Of a stretch of DNA of 58,944 nucleotides, positions 17,732 to 26,876 are shown piece after piece. Origin of the DNA: Microcaldota archaeon (GTDB lineage Archaea > Micrarchaeota > Micrarchaeia > Micrarchaeales > CABMGC01); contig JAJZOD010000006.1 of the NCBI GenBank assembly GCA_021852055.1, positions 1 through 58,944 on the forward strand, read 5' to 3'. A program made the translations under genes and the position numbers. The first letter of the stretch is position 1. Every line of letters begins with the position of its first letter. A model generated the notes under the pieces. The model ran no database searches, was not told where the DNA came from, and worked only from the letters and a program-made list of their open reading frames with translations.

Positions 17732-18211
17732 GTGATACTTTTTCCAATAATATACATCTTCCCGGCGTATGTGGCTAATGGCGCGCCTGTAATATTCGGT
17801 GGCGGCACCCCTATAGATATGAATAGAAGATTCAGGGGCAAGCCGATATTCGGCAAGCACAAGACAATACGCGGTTTTGTATTTGGAGTAGCGTCAGGCA
17901 TAATAATAGGGGCCCTTGAGTCTGTGGCTCTCCCATACATGCTCGCAATCGGCATTGCACTAAGCTTCGGAACACTTTTTGGTGACATGCTCGGCAGTTT
18001 TATCAAAAGGCAGATGGGTTTCAAGGAGGGAAAAGATGTATTTCTTATGGACCAGTACCTCTTCCTTGTTGTAGCAATGCTTTTCGCATTGCCGCTAGGC
18101 CATCTTCCGGAATTATACGGCATAATCTTCATAATACTCCTGACCGGCGTGCTGCACAAGCTGACAAACTACATTGCGCACAAGGCCAAACTTAAGGAAG
18201 TTCCTTGGTAA
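17732..18211 (+). CDS. carS: CDP-archaeol synthase (CarS)
   Basis: 159-aa membrane enzyme that activates digeranylgeranylglyceryl phosphate with CTP to give CDP-archaeol, the branch point of archaeal polar lipid synthesis. It has four or five hydrophobic segments and the family motifs NGAPVIFGGGTPID, GKHKTIRGFV, FGDMLGSFIKRQMGFKEG and FLMDQYLF. The start codon is GTG. It follows alaS by 31 bp on the same strand. This gene alone is strong evidence that the window is archaeal. Confidence 0.95.
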   Translation: MILFPIIYIFPAYVANGAPVIFGGGTPIDMNRRFRGKPIFGKHKTIRGFVFGVASGIIIGALESVALPYMLAIGIALSFGTLFGDMLGSFIKRQMGFKEGKDVFLMDQYLFLVVAMLFALPLGHLPELYGIIFIILLTGVLHKLTNYIAHKAKLKEVPW

Positions 18212-18311
18212 AAGCCCCACAGCTTATAATTGCAAAAAGAGAAACGGCCGGTTTTGTTGCATGCGCAGTTTATTGCAAAACTGCCTGCTTCTTACCGCCT
18301 GCACATTGTAT

Positions 18312-19223
18312 TCAGTCTTCACGATCTTTTTCTTCGCCGCCTGCCAGCTTCTCATTATTCCTTTTTCTGGCTTTCTGTATCTGCTCCTTCAGCGCATCTG
18401 CTATAAAGCGCTTGCTTATCGCATCGGCTCTTGCAGCTATGCATATCTTTGTAGCGTAAATCCTTGCCATGCGGCCCTTGTCCTTTTTGTTCATCATGGC
18501 CAACTCTGGCAGCTTGAACAGGAATCCGTACTTCGGTGGCCTTGATCCATACTTCATATGCTTGAAAAGCGCACGCTCTGCACCCAGAAGCTGTATAGTG
18601 CTGGCGGGCATGTTGGCAAGCCTGTCCAGCGAGCCGGCCTTGCTGAGCATCTCTGCAGCTATCTTATAATCTATAAGATAAACTATATTCGGCATTACCT
18701 TCTTCGTCTGCATCTCAATGAAGGCATCAAGGCCTTTCTGGACATCTGCAAGCCTGAGCTCGTACTCAGCAAGCTCCTTCAGCGCCTTGTACTCTTCTAT
18801 ATCTATACTGGGAAAGCCTGTAGATGACCTTATCTTGTCTGCTATATGCTGCGCCTCGTTTCCCAATACCTCCACCAGCATTGCGTCATCGACATCTCTG
18901 CTGCTCACCTTCGAGACAAGCCTTGCGAAGGTGTCATGGTTCTCAAGCCTCACATTTGGAAAATATGCGCCGTACCACTCCTCCAGGCGCTCGTATATGG
19001 TATTCCTTACGCGCTCAAGCTCGTTGTAAGCGTTTATGGCCTGTATTATCGAGTGATCTGCAGCCGATGCGACATACGCAGTACTGACTCCGCTCCTGGC
19101 CTTGCGCATGAATCTCTGCCGCTTTCCATCCATGTCTTTTTTAGAATCGTGCCTCCTGTCGTCTCTCCTATTCCTGCCGTAAAATCTGCTGTTGAATTTA
19201 TTGTTTCTATTGTCAGGCAACAA
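18312..19223 (-). CDS. Nop5/Nop56-58-like protein lacking the N-terminal domain
   Basis: 303-aa homologue of archaeal Nop5, the scaffold of C/D box RNPs that methylate rRNA. The central coiled-coil region is present (around AINAYNELERVRNTIYERLEEWYG and later helices), as is the RNA/L7Ae-binding C-terminal Nop domain with PASTIQLLGAERALFKHMKYG and RPPKYGFLF. Full-length Nop5 carries an N-terminal domain of about 120 residues that binds fibrillarin. Here that part is replaced by a short Arg/Asn-rich tail of about 50 residues. The gene begins at a TTG after two TATA-like boxes, and only about 100 bp separates it from the next gene. A fibrillarin gene is not nearby. Confidence 0.85.
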   Translation of the reverse strand: MLPDNRNNKFNSRFYGRNRRDDRRHDSKKDMDGKRQRFMRKARSGVSTAYVASAADHSIIQAINAYNELERVRNTIYERLEEWYGAYFPNVRLENHDTFARLVSKVSSRDVDDAMLVEVLGNEAQHIADKIRSSTGFPSIDIEEYKALKELAEYELRLADVQKGLDAFIEMQTKKVMPNIVYLIDYKIAAEMLSKAGSLDRLANMPASTIQLLGAERALFKHMKYGSRPPKYGFLFKLPELAMMNKKDKGRMARIYATKICIAARADAISKRFIADALKEQIQKARKRNNEKLAGGEEKDRED

Positions 19224-19327
19224 AACACCATAATCAGAAATTATTCCTTGCGTTTATATTCTCCGTGAAGCAATTTATATGTTTGCAGCAAACGGCCTGA
19301 CTGCTGAATTATGCTGCATGCTCTGTG

Positions 19328-19921
19328 CTATAGATTAAGAAGGGCAGAAGTAATCTCTTTAAACAACGTCTCCAATGCCTCTGCTGCAGGCGTGCTTGCG
19401 GTAAAAGGCCCCGAGCCCATCTCTCTCACTCCCTTACTCCATGTAAGCTCATACCTATCTCCGCTGATGTCATCAAACCTGTAAGTGCCTACTCTCTGGC
19501 CAAACATAAGCATGTCGTATTTTCTAAGATTGCTTACAGTCTCTTTCTGAAGACCGCGTATTCCCACAAGCACACCATGCCTTTCCACAGAAATCAGCAT
19601 AATGCCGTTGCCTGCAGTTTCCTTAGTTGTATATCCCTGCGGCACTGCATATCCACCAAAATCCAGGTGCATTTTTTCCATGTCCTCTATTATCCTGTGG
19701 ATCAACTCACTGAATTTTACTTCATATACGTAGCCTTTGTGACTTACCTCTATATTGTCTGCATATAAAGGATCCCTAAAAATATTGTTTTCGTTCTTTT
19801 CAAACCATTTTCGTGCTGCTGCTTTTGCTGTAAAGGCCAGGCTGGCTCTATCTGCAGATGATTCATTATCGGCCAAAACTACTGCATTGCGTTTGCGATG
19901 TCCTGATTTGTGGGTTGGCAT
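19328..19921 (-). CDS. Conserved-looking hypothetical protein
   Basis: 197-aa protein not recognised. It has a basic N-terminus (PTHKSGHRKRN), no membrane segment or signal, and a mixed alpha/beta-looking body. ATG at 19921 is preceded by GTGAT four bases away; a GTG at 19930 is in frame. It lies upstream of the Nop5-like gene on the same strand, about 100 bp apart, possibly but not certainly co-transcribed. Confidence 0.6.
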   Translation of the reverse strand: MPTHKSGHRKRNAVVLADNESSADRASLAFTAKAAARKWFEKNENNIFRDPLYADNIEVSHKGYVYEVKFSELIHRIIEDMEKMHLDFGGYAVPQGYTTKETAGNGIMLISVERHGVLVGIRGLQKETVSNLRKYDMLMFGQRVGTYRFDDISGDRYELTWSKGVREMGSGPFTASTPAAEALETLFKEITSALLNL

Positions 19922-20079
19922 GTTTATCACTATAAGTGCCGTTGATGCTGCTCATCAATCAGCTGTGAGGAGAAGAATGAAAATTTACATATATATACCT
20001 TTTTAGATATAGTAAACTAGTCATACGTATCCGAAGGCTGAAAGGCCGGCATATAAATCAGTAAGATTGCTGTGATCAA

Positions 20080-21534
20080 ATGGCAAAAAACAACACCGAT
20101 GAGGACAAAATCTACGAGATAGCAAAGCGGAAGGGATTCTTTTACCCCAGCAGCGAGATATATGGCGGACTGACAGGATTCTATGATTATGGGAACATAG
20201 GCACGGCCATAAAGCGCAACATAGAAGGTCTGTGGCGGACTCACTACCTTGGCCTTGGCGACTCGTATTGCGAGATAGAGCCTGCAAACGTCATGCACGA
20301 AAAGGTGTTCGTTGCAAGCGGCCATCTGAAGAACTTTACGGATCCGAGCGTACGCTGCACAAAATGCGGCGCTTATCATCGCGCAGATCATATAATCGGG
20401 GAGGCGCTTGGCAAAAGCGTTGAAGGCAAGAGCGAAAGCGATATGACGCTTCTGATAAGGCAGAATAATATAGTGTGCCCGAAGTGCGGCGGAAGGCTTG
20501 GGGACGTAAAGGTGCTGAATATGATGTTTCCAACAAGGCTTGGCGCAGAGGAAGATACGCTTGCGTACCTTCGCCCGGAAACAGCGCAAGGCGATTATGT
20601 AAACTTTCTGCGCCAGTTCAACATACTTAGGAGCAGGCTGCCAATGGGCCTGGCAATAATAGGCAAAGCGTTCCGCAACGAGATATCTCCGCGGCAATTG
20701 ATAATACGACAGCGTGAATTTACCCAGGCTGAACTGCAGATATTCTTCGATCCGGAAAAGATAAATGAGTGCGAGCTATGGGAAGCGGTAAAGGACTACC
20801 AGATACGCGTTCTTTTTGTCGGTGACGACAAGGAGGTCATGCTCACCTGTGAAGAGCTTGCATCAAAGAGGGGGATGCCGAAGTTCTATGCTTATCATCT
20901 TGCAAAGCAGCAGCAGTTTTTCACTGAAGTGCTGAAGTTTCCTATAGAAAAAATAAGGATGCGCGAGCTCTCCAAGGAAGAGCGCGCATTCTACAACAAG
21001 ATCCACTTCGATGTCGAGGTATACATTGACGTGTTCAAGGAGTTCCGCGAGGTTGGAGGCACTCATTACAGAACGGACCATGATCTTGGAGGCCACGGCA
21101 AAATCTCCGGAAAGTCGCACGAGATATTCTATGAAGGCAGGCGCTTCGTGCCGCATGTCCTTGAACTTAGCCTGGGCATAGACCGCATACTTTTTGCTTC
21201 GATGTCTCTGTTCTACAGGGGCACAGAGGGCCGTGAGTGGGACTGGTTTGCATTCCCCGAAAGCATAGCACCTTTCAAGTATGCTGTGTTTCCGCTTGTA
21301 AATAAGGATGGCATACCTGAAGCTGCAGAGAAGATATACAAAGAGATCAAATCAAGGCACACTGCCACCTACGACAGCTCCGGAAGCATAGGCAGGAGGT
21401 ATGCCAGGACCGATGAGATAGGTGTGCCGTTTGCCATAACAGTAGACTATCAGACACTTGAGGACGGTACTGTAACTGTGCGCGACCGCGATACCATGTC
21501 GCAGGTGCGCAGGAAGGTCAGCGAGATAAAGTAA
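20080..21534 (+). CDS. glyS: Glycyl-tRNA synthetase, archaeal/eukaryal alpha2 type
   Basis: 484-aa class II synthetase that charges tRNA-Gly, whose gene is also in the window. Motif 1 region FYPSSEIYGGLTGFYDYGNIG, an inserted zinc ribbon (CTKC ... CPKC), LRPETAQGDYVNF, motif 2 FRNEISPRQLIIRQREF, motif 3 ELSLGIDRIL and the C-terminal anticodon-binding domain are all visible. A GTGAT sequence lies close upstream of the ATG. The OGG1-like gene follows four bp after the stop. Confidence 0.97.
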   Translation: MAKNNTDEDKIYEIAKRKGFFYPSSEIYGGLTGFYDYGNIGTAIKRNIEGLWRTHYLGLGDSYCEIEPANVMHEKVFVASGHLKNFTDPSVRCTKCGAYHRADHIIGEALGKSVEGKSESDMTLLIRQNNIVCPKCGGRLGDVKVLNMMFPTRLGAEEDTLAYLRPETAQGDYVNFLRQFNILRSRLPMGLAIIGKAFRNEISPRQLIIRQREFTQAELQIFFDPEKINECELWEAVKDYQIRVLFVGDDKEVMLTCEELASKRGMPKFYAYHLAKQQQFFTEVLKFPIEKIRMRELSKEERAFYNKIHFDVEVYIDVFKEFREVGGTHYRTDHDLGGHGKISGKSHEIFYEGRRFVPHVLELSLGIDRILFASMSLFYRGTEGREWDWFAFPESIAPFKYAVFPLVNKDGIPEAAEKIYKEIKSRHTATYDSSGSIGRRYARTDEIGVPFAITVDYQTLEDGTVTVRDRDTMSQVRRKVSEIK

Positions 21535-21538
21535 TTTC

Positions 21539-22453
21539 ATGAACACCGACTACATACAAGAGCGCAGCATCATATCAAATGCCAGGGATCTCAACCTGCG
21601 GGCCAGCTTTGAGAGCGGACAGCCTCTTGCATTCTACGCCGGTTATAAAATAGACGACGGCACAGAACGCCTTGAATATGTTACCCAGCGCGGTGCCATA
21701 ACCGTTTCAAGGAAACGGCTTGAACCGGGAAGGATGGCATATTCGTTTATAGGTGATTACACAAGAAGATCGGCTTACGAAGAGATAAAAACCAGATTTG
21801 CACTCGACCATGATATGCGCAGGATATACTCCCACATAAATACAGACCCCTTCATGAACATGGCCATAAATTCCTTTTACGGAATGCGCATTACAGGCAA
21901 TCAGCCATGGGAAGCGGCGTTATGCTTTATTGTATCACAATTCAACAATATCAAGAGGATAAGAATGACAACGCTTAATCTGATACAAAGATTCGGCGAA
22001 AAGACAGAGGCTGAAGGTGTTTCTGTCAGGCTGTTTCCTTCCCCACAAGCTATTGCAAATGCGAGCACTAAAGATATTATGGCATGCGGCACAGGCTTCC
22101 GCGCCAAGTACATAAAAAGCGCAGCTGCGGCATTCGCAGAAAACAAGGAGTACTCAGGACTTCATCGCATGGATTATGCTGAATTAAAGGAGCGCCTGAT
22201 GTCGCTGGACGGCATCGGGGACAAGGTTGCAGACTGCATACTGCTTTTCGGCTACTCAAAGCATGAAGCATTTCCTATAGACGTATGGATAAAGCGCATT
22301 GTAGAGAAGGTATATTTCAACGGCCGCACAATGAGGGAATCGCAGATTCATGATTTTGCAACAAACCGCTGGGGAGCTTATTCTGGATATGCCCAGCAGT
22401 ACCTTTTCTGGCACGGCCGCAGCATGAAAACCGGTGTTAGTAATGATAAATGA
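21539..22453 (+). CDS. 8-oxoguanine DNA glycosylase (OGG1/HhH-GPD family)
   Basis: 304-aa base-excision repair enzyme that removes 8-oxoguanine and nicks abasic sites. The helix-hairpin-helix with catalytic lysine is LDGIGDKVADCILLF and the catalytic Asp is in AFPIDVWI. The N-terminal 100 residues form the beta-rich domain of OGG1-type enzymes, so this is OGG1 rather than a minimal Ogg2/AGOG protein. It sits between glyS and a translin gene, with the latter overlapping its 3' end. Confidence 0.88.
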   Translation: MNTDYIQERSIISNARDLNLRASFESGQPLAFYAGYKIDDGTERLEYVTQRGAITVSRKRLEPGRMAYSFIGDYTRRSAYEEIKTRFALDHDMRRIYSHINTDPFMNMAINSFYGMRITGNQPWEAALCFIVSQFNNIKRIRMTTLNLIQRFGEKTEAEGVSVRLFPSPQAIANASTKDIMACGTGFRAKYIKSAAAAFAENKEYSGLHRMDYAELKERLMSLDGIGDKVADCILLFGYSKHEAFPIDVWIKRIVEKVYFNGRTMRESQIHDFATNRWGAYSGYAQQYLFWHGRSMKTGVSNDK

Positions 22454-23000
22454 CATAGAGAAAATAGAATCCGAGCTGCTCAAGCTCCAGGAAACAAAAG
22501 ACAAGGTCATGGACCTGTCAAGGGAGACGGTTCGCCTTGCTGGAAAGGCCATAACAAAAATACATGCTGGAGATTCCGATTCCGTCACCAGGCTCCTATC
22601 AGAGCTGAAAAACAACGTCAAAAAGCTCAAGACCATCGAGAAGGGCTTCGAGTACAACTCGATGCAGGCTCACCAGGAGTATGTTGAGGCATACGCGCTC
22701 TATATAATGGTAAAGGAATCGAGAGTTCCTACAATGAAGGAGTTGGATACTGATGGCATAAGCTACCTTCTTGGCCTTCTCGATTCAGTAGGCGAGCTGA
22801 AGCGGCACTCGTTTGATTATCTCAGGAAGAACGACAGGAAAAGCGCCGAGAAGTGTTACGACCTGATGCTTGAAATATACGATTCAACTGTTCCGATGCG
22901 ATTTGCCAACTCATTAGTTCCGGACTTCAGGAAGAAGCAGGATGTCGCCCGCGCCCAGATAGAGAGGCTCAGCAGCGAACTTCTTCTTTTCAGGCTCTGA
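22443..23000 (+). CDS. Translin family nucleic-acid-binding protein
   Basis: 185-aa all-helical protein of the translin/TRAX superfamily, which forms ring-shaped oligomers that bind single-stranded RNA or DNA. The pattern RETVRLAGKAITKIHAG, FEYNSMQAHQEYVEAYALY and YLLGLLDSVGELKRHSFDYL is typical. The ATG at 22443 has a GGTG site six bases upstream inside the OGG1-like gene and overlaps its end by 11 bases, implying translational coupling. Whether it has TRAX-type nuclease activity cannot be told. Confidence 0.85.
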   Translation: MINDIEKIESELLKLQETKDKVMDLSRETVRLAGKAITKIHAGDSDSVTRLLSELKNNVKKLKTIEKGFEYNSMQAHQEYVEAYALYIMVKESRVPTMKELDTDGISYLLGLLDSVGELKRHSFDYLRKNDRKSAEKCYDLMLEIYDSTVPMRFANSLVPDFRKKQDVARAQIERLSSELLLFRL

Positions 23001-23129
23001 CGTCTCCAATGAATAATTCGCAGGCTTCTTCTTTCGGATTGGAGCCTCTTCAATTCAGAATTGCTTATTTATCAATCTTCTTAAGTGGCAGAGCAACAGA
23101 GGAAAACACAGTAAATTTCTTACGTATGG

Positions 23130-23156
23130 TATACTATCACTTATATATACTATCAC
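23130..23156 (+). repeat. Two 11-bp direct repeats over a TATA box
   Basis: TATACTATCAC occurs at 23130-23140 and 23146-23156, a 16-bp period, with the TATATA box of the downstream gene between and inside them. The ATG is at 23190. The arrangement suggests a site where a regulator would compete with TBP. The regulator is not identifiable. Confidence 0.4.
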
Positions 23157-23189
23157 AAATACAAAATTAGTAAGTTAAAGCTGTGTTTT

Positions 23190-24791
23190 ATGCCTGTTCA
23201 AACTTCGCAGACCGACTCCGGGAATAATGGCGTTCCTAAAGGTTCAGATGATAATTCAGTCAATGAACAGAGTGCTGTTCCTCCTGAATCACAGGTGTCT
23301 TCACAGCCTTCGCGGACAAAGAGGGGTTCTGCTACAATGAAGTATATTGCAATAATAATCGTAGTTCTTGCAGTACTCGCAATTGTTGCATATTTCTTGA
23401 TTTTAAAGAACAGCAGCATGGCTGTTGGCGGCGCGGGCTCATATTCCGCTCTTGATCATAACCAAAGTATATTTGCGCTTGCCAGTGTAATAAAACAGGG
23501 GTACAGCAGTCAGCAAGCATTAAATGCCAGTTACAACGGCATAATATCCATGTATTACTCCATATACCATATAAATGTGCCATTTACATTGACAATGCAA
23601 AAATATGGCAATGACAGCAGCGAACATATATCAGTACCGCTTTCAGGTTTATACACTCTTCTGGGATCTCCATCATTCAATTCAAAGTACAATTCTACTC
23701 TTAGTCTATTCATGTACTACATAAATAACACATACTACCTCTGTGTGCCTGAAGATTCCATTGCGTCATTTATTTTTGTATCTATTCTTTACAACGGCAA
23801 ATCCAGCTATCCCAAATATGCGACGTCCCCTGGCTCACCTGCAGGTTGCATAAAGGCAAATGGAACTTCTATTGCACAAGCGCAAAACTATGCAATTATG
23901 AACGTTTCTCTTCTACAATTCAGTAAAATATTTAATATTTCAGTACTTAATTACTCGCTAGTCCAGGGTACTTATTCTGGGAATTCGTGCAGCCAGTTTT
24001 CAGAAAAAATGAAATCTGACATAAATTTTGCCTTGCTGTCAAGCTTATCTAGCGGATCCGGAAGCACATCTCTCTCCCTGCCGAGTTTTCCTGTTAATAT
24101 AAGCACCTGCTTATCCAATTCGTATTACGGCATGCCTTACAGTATGAATATATCACTGCCGGATATAGTTATTCCTTCATCATATCAACCATCGCAGCAA
24201 AATAGCATGTCTACGACACAGGGCACCGCATTTTCTGTATCTTTGCTGCTAAATTCCAATTACATAAACAACGAAGTAACACAACAGGATGTATCGGTGC
24301 TTCCGTATCCTGTGGTTAACATGCCATCTCAACAAGCAGCATCTTATTTAGGCATAGTAACCTCGCCGATTACTACAATATTCATATCTTTGTTTGAACT
24401 TGGAGCGTTTAATAACGGATCACCGCCAAATGTTTGTGTTGGCCAGCCAGGGTTCGTGTGCACGCTTACCGCAATCACCAGCACCGGCAATCTAAATATA
24501 ACTTTTGGCCAGGTTTCATCAAACACATGGACAAGCGCTAACTTCATGATGTTCAACAGCAGCATGTCGCTCAGTGCCGTCGGGACATTCTCTTCGCACC
24601 CTAGTACTAGTTCCAATGAGATTTTGAATCTTACACCAGGTACAACTGTATCGCTTAATGTTCCTGAGCCTTGGTTCGCATCATCTTCTGCAGGTACTAC
24701 AGTGTCTGGGCAACTGTGGGTTCAGTATGTAGTAAATGGCACTACTTACTACGCTGAAGTAGGAACCATAACCGGAACATTGCCTGGTTGA
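23190..24791 (+). CDS. Membrane-anchored extracellular protein, function unknown
   Basis: 533-aa protein: about 47 polar residues rich in Ser, Gln and Pro, one transmembrane helix (about 51-72), then a long Ser/Asn/Tyr-rich body with many N-x-S/T sequons and scattered cysteines. This is a signal-anchor topology with the body outside the cell, as in other surface proteins of small archaea. No known domain is recognised. It may be regulated through the repeats over its promoter. Confidence 0.65.
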   Translation: MPVQTSQTDSGNNGVPKGSDDNSVNEQSAVPPESQVSSQPSRTKRGSATMKYIAIIIVVLAVLAIVAYFLILKNSSMAVGGAGSYSALDHNQSIFALASVIKQGYSSQQALNASYNGIISMYYSIYHINVPFTLTMQKYGNDSSEHISVPLSGLYTLLGSPSFNSKYNSTLSLFMYYINNTYYLCVPEDSIASFIFVSILYNGKSSYPKYATSPGSPAGCIKANGTSIAQAQNYAIMNVSLLQFSKIFNISVLNYSLVQGTYSGNSCSQFSEKMKSDINFALLSSLSSGSGSTSLSLPSFPVNISTCLSNSYYGMPYSMNISLPDIVIPSSYQPSQQNSMSTTQGTAFSVSLLLNSNYINNEVTQQDVSVLPYPVVNMPSQQAASYLGIVTSPITTIFISLFELGAFNNGSPPNVCVGQPGFVCTLTAITSTGNLNITFGQVSSNTWTSANFMMFNSSMSLSAVGTFSSHPSTSSNEILNLTPGTTVSLNVPEPWFASSSAGTTVSGQLWVQYVVNGTTYYAEVGTITGTLPG

Positions 24792-24847
24792 TGGAAAGCG
24801 AATAAGGCAGATCCCTTCTCTCTTTTTGTTTTCGGATTTTATTGGTT

Positions 24848-25215
24848 TTATCCTTCAGGCGCCTTCCATCCCAGCGATCTCATCATCTGCTTTGCGCTGA
24901 TGAAAGCCTCCTTCTCCAATATCATTCCAGTGCCATAACCAACATAAATTTTCGTCTTCAAATCGATAAATGCAAATGCATAAGCAAACATCTTCTTCTT
25001 TCCGTTGTTCTTCTTGACGTTGGATGCGAAATGTTTCTTTATGGTAAGTCTATATCCTGTTCCATCTCCGGATATATCAACATGCTTGATTTCTTTCCTT
25101 CGCATCATGAAGGTCTCCCCTTGTTTACCAACTGCTGGTTATACAAATTCCAATTTCTATTATTCTCGCACATACTGTCGCCAAATCAGTATGTACGTTA
25201 GGAGTTTTAACCCCT
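24848..25215 (-). pseudogene. Decayed DDE transposase with frameshift and internal deletion
   Basis: The 556-bp gap between neighbouring genes contains a transposase remnant. The minus-strand frame ending at 24848 has GDGTGYRLTIKKHF, which looks like the first catalytic Asp region, and IDLKTKIYVGYGTG. Just upstream, in another frame, RNWNLYNQQLVNKGRPS resembles the N-terminus of such transposases (W-x-x-Y-N-x-x-L-V-x-R/K-G). The two parts are joined by a frameshift with the intervening region missing, and the C-terminus is absent. An imperfect palindrome at 25197-25218 (GTTAGG/CCTAAC arms) may mark the old element end. The family is probably IS5/IS4-like, not certain. Confidence 0.6.
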
Positions 25216-25347
25216 AACAGTTTTCAAGAATAGCGAATGTTTAAGGAATTATTGGACAACTTCGATGTAACGATAAATATAATAATATGAACAACCTAAA
25301 TATATCACACCTATGCCTGCACAGTAGCTTGTGCTGTAGGTGGAAAA

Positions 25348-26547
25348 ATGCAAGAGTCTAAGAAGATAGCAATAATTACGACAGGGGGCACTATCTCCAG
25401 CGTTAGCACAAAAGACGGCATAGCCCCGCGGGAAGGCATAATAGAAGAGATGCTTGTCAAAGAACTCGGATACTCAGCAAGCGGCAGCGGCTCCGGCTTT
25501 ACATCTAAAGACGGACGTGTCAAGATAGACGTAATCAAGCTTTTCAACAAAGACAGCACAGACATAGTGGCAGATGACCGTGTGCAAATAGCAAAGGAGG
25601 CATTCAGATGTTCTGAGAAATATGATGGCGTTGTTATAACCCACGGAACTGATTCCCTTGAAAAGACCGCCTACGACTTATCACTATGGTTTCAGTATCC
25701 GATAAAGCCTATAATAATCACCGGCTCGTTCAAGACTATAGAAGACACAAAAAGCGATGCGTACGAAAATCTTAGGGATTCCATTGCGTTTGCATGCGAA
25801 GGTGTATGCGGCATTTTTGTAGTTTTCCACGGCAAGGCTCTGGAAGGAAGCTTTGTATATGAGCATATAGTTCCATATCTCAATGATACAAAAAATCACC
25901 AAACATTCAGAAGCCTGCGCAGTGAAGTGGCCACCATATCAGAAAATGGCATCTCTTATTCAAAGGGTAGGGATCCCATATGGAAATTTCAGGAGTTTCC
26001 GCAAATATTAGAAATCAGGCACAGTACCGGAATAGTCGAGATAGGCCACCAGCTAACTCCTGACAGGCTTGAGAGCATTGCAGAAAGCGCAAAAGGCATT
26101 ATAATAACTGCAACAGCTTCCGGGGGAGTGCCACAAAATCTGCTACCTGTTCTAGGCCCAATAGCAAGGCGCAAACCTGTGCTTTCATCACCCAACTATT
26201 ATCTTATGCAGGACAACATATTCCACAAGTATGCTACTGCAAACTATCTCCGCGAGATGGGCATAATACCTGGCACGCCACTTCAGAAATTCGACAGGGA
26301 GGCACTGGCATTCATTCTGGGCAGGTGCGTGGGTGTTCCAGAACCGAGCCATGTTGGAGACATGTTTAACTCAATTATAGGCGAAAAGATACGCCAAAAA
26401 GAGCTTTACCATCTTCTTAGGGAGAAGGAAGGCGAGCCTCTAATTTTGACTAAGGAGTTCGGGAGGGCAATAACCGAAAATATAAAAGCAAATAAACCAA
26501 TCAATGGCAAACCAATAAATGGCAACGCCTCGCGGCAAAAAGCTTAA
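25348..26547 (+). CDS. Type I L-asparaginase / GatD-like amidohydrolase
   Basis: 399-aa protein of the asparaginase superfamily. The nucleophile motif TTGGTISSV is at the N-terminus; HGTDS supplies the second catalytic Thr-Asp; a lysine follows in TGSFKTIEDTKSDAYENL. It lacks the N-terminal beta-barrel domain that archaeal GatD carries, so asparaginase fits better. It is, however, 56 bp upstream of gatC on the same strand and could release ammonia for the amidotransferase or be a divergent GatD. The C-terminus has a short PINGK/PINGN repeat. Confidence 0.78.
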   Translation: MQESKKIAIITTGGTISSVSTKDGIAPREGIIEEMLVKELGYSASGSGSGFTSKDGRVKIDVIKLFNKDSTDIVADDRVQIAKEAFRCSEKYDGVVITHGTDSLEKTAYDLSLWFQYPIKPIIITGSFKTIEDTKSDAYENLRDSIAFACEGVCGIFVVFHGKALEGSFVYEHIVPYLNDTKNHQTFRSLRSEVATISENGISYSKGRDPIWKFQEFPQILEIRHSTGIVEIGHQLTPDRLESIAESAKGIIITATASGGVPQNLLPVLGPIARRKPVLSSPNYYLMQDNIFHKYATANYLREMGIIPGTPLQKFDREALAFILGRCVGVPEPSHVGDMFNSIIGEKIRQKELYHLLREKEGEPLILTKEFGRAITENIKANKPINGKPINGNASRQKA

Positions 26548-26603
26548 ATTAAGGTAAATACTAATCTTTTCTGCCTGTGCCAACGCACCGACGCGGCTAT
26601 GCA

Positions 26604-26876
26604 ATGGACGATTCTGAGTTTAGCAGATTGCTCAAGATATGCAGGATTCATCTCAGCGAGGATGAACGCCTGGCAATTAAAAAAGACACGAATGACATAC
26701 TTGAGTATTTTAACAGCCTTTCTGAAGTAAGCACAAAAGAAGTCCACGAAGCGTACCATCCTATCTCTGTGCCTGAAAAGATACGCAGCGATGTGCCTTT
26801 GGACTTTCCTGATGTGCCCCTCCTGCTAAAGAATACGAAGACCTACCGGTTTTATGTTGTGGGGCCTGACATATGA
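26604..26876 (+). CDS. gatC: Glu/Asp-tRNA amidotransferase subunit C
   Basis: 90-aa small subunit that clamps GatA and GatB together. FSRLLKICRIHLSEDER and ILEYFNSLSEV match the GatC helices, and the C-terminal stretch wraps the partner. An in-frame GTG at 26577 would add nine residues and lies at leaderless distance from an A/T-rich promoter; the ATG at 26604 gives the usual family N-terminus. The stop overlaps the gatA start by four bases. Confidence 0.88.
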   Translation: MDDSEFSRLLKICRIHLSEDERLAIKKDTNDILEYFNSLSEVSTKEVHEAYHPISVPEKIRSDVPLDFPDVPLLLKNTKTYRFYVVGPDI

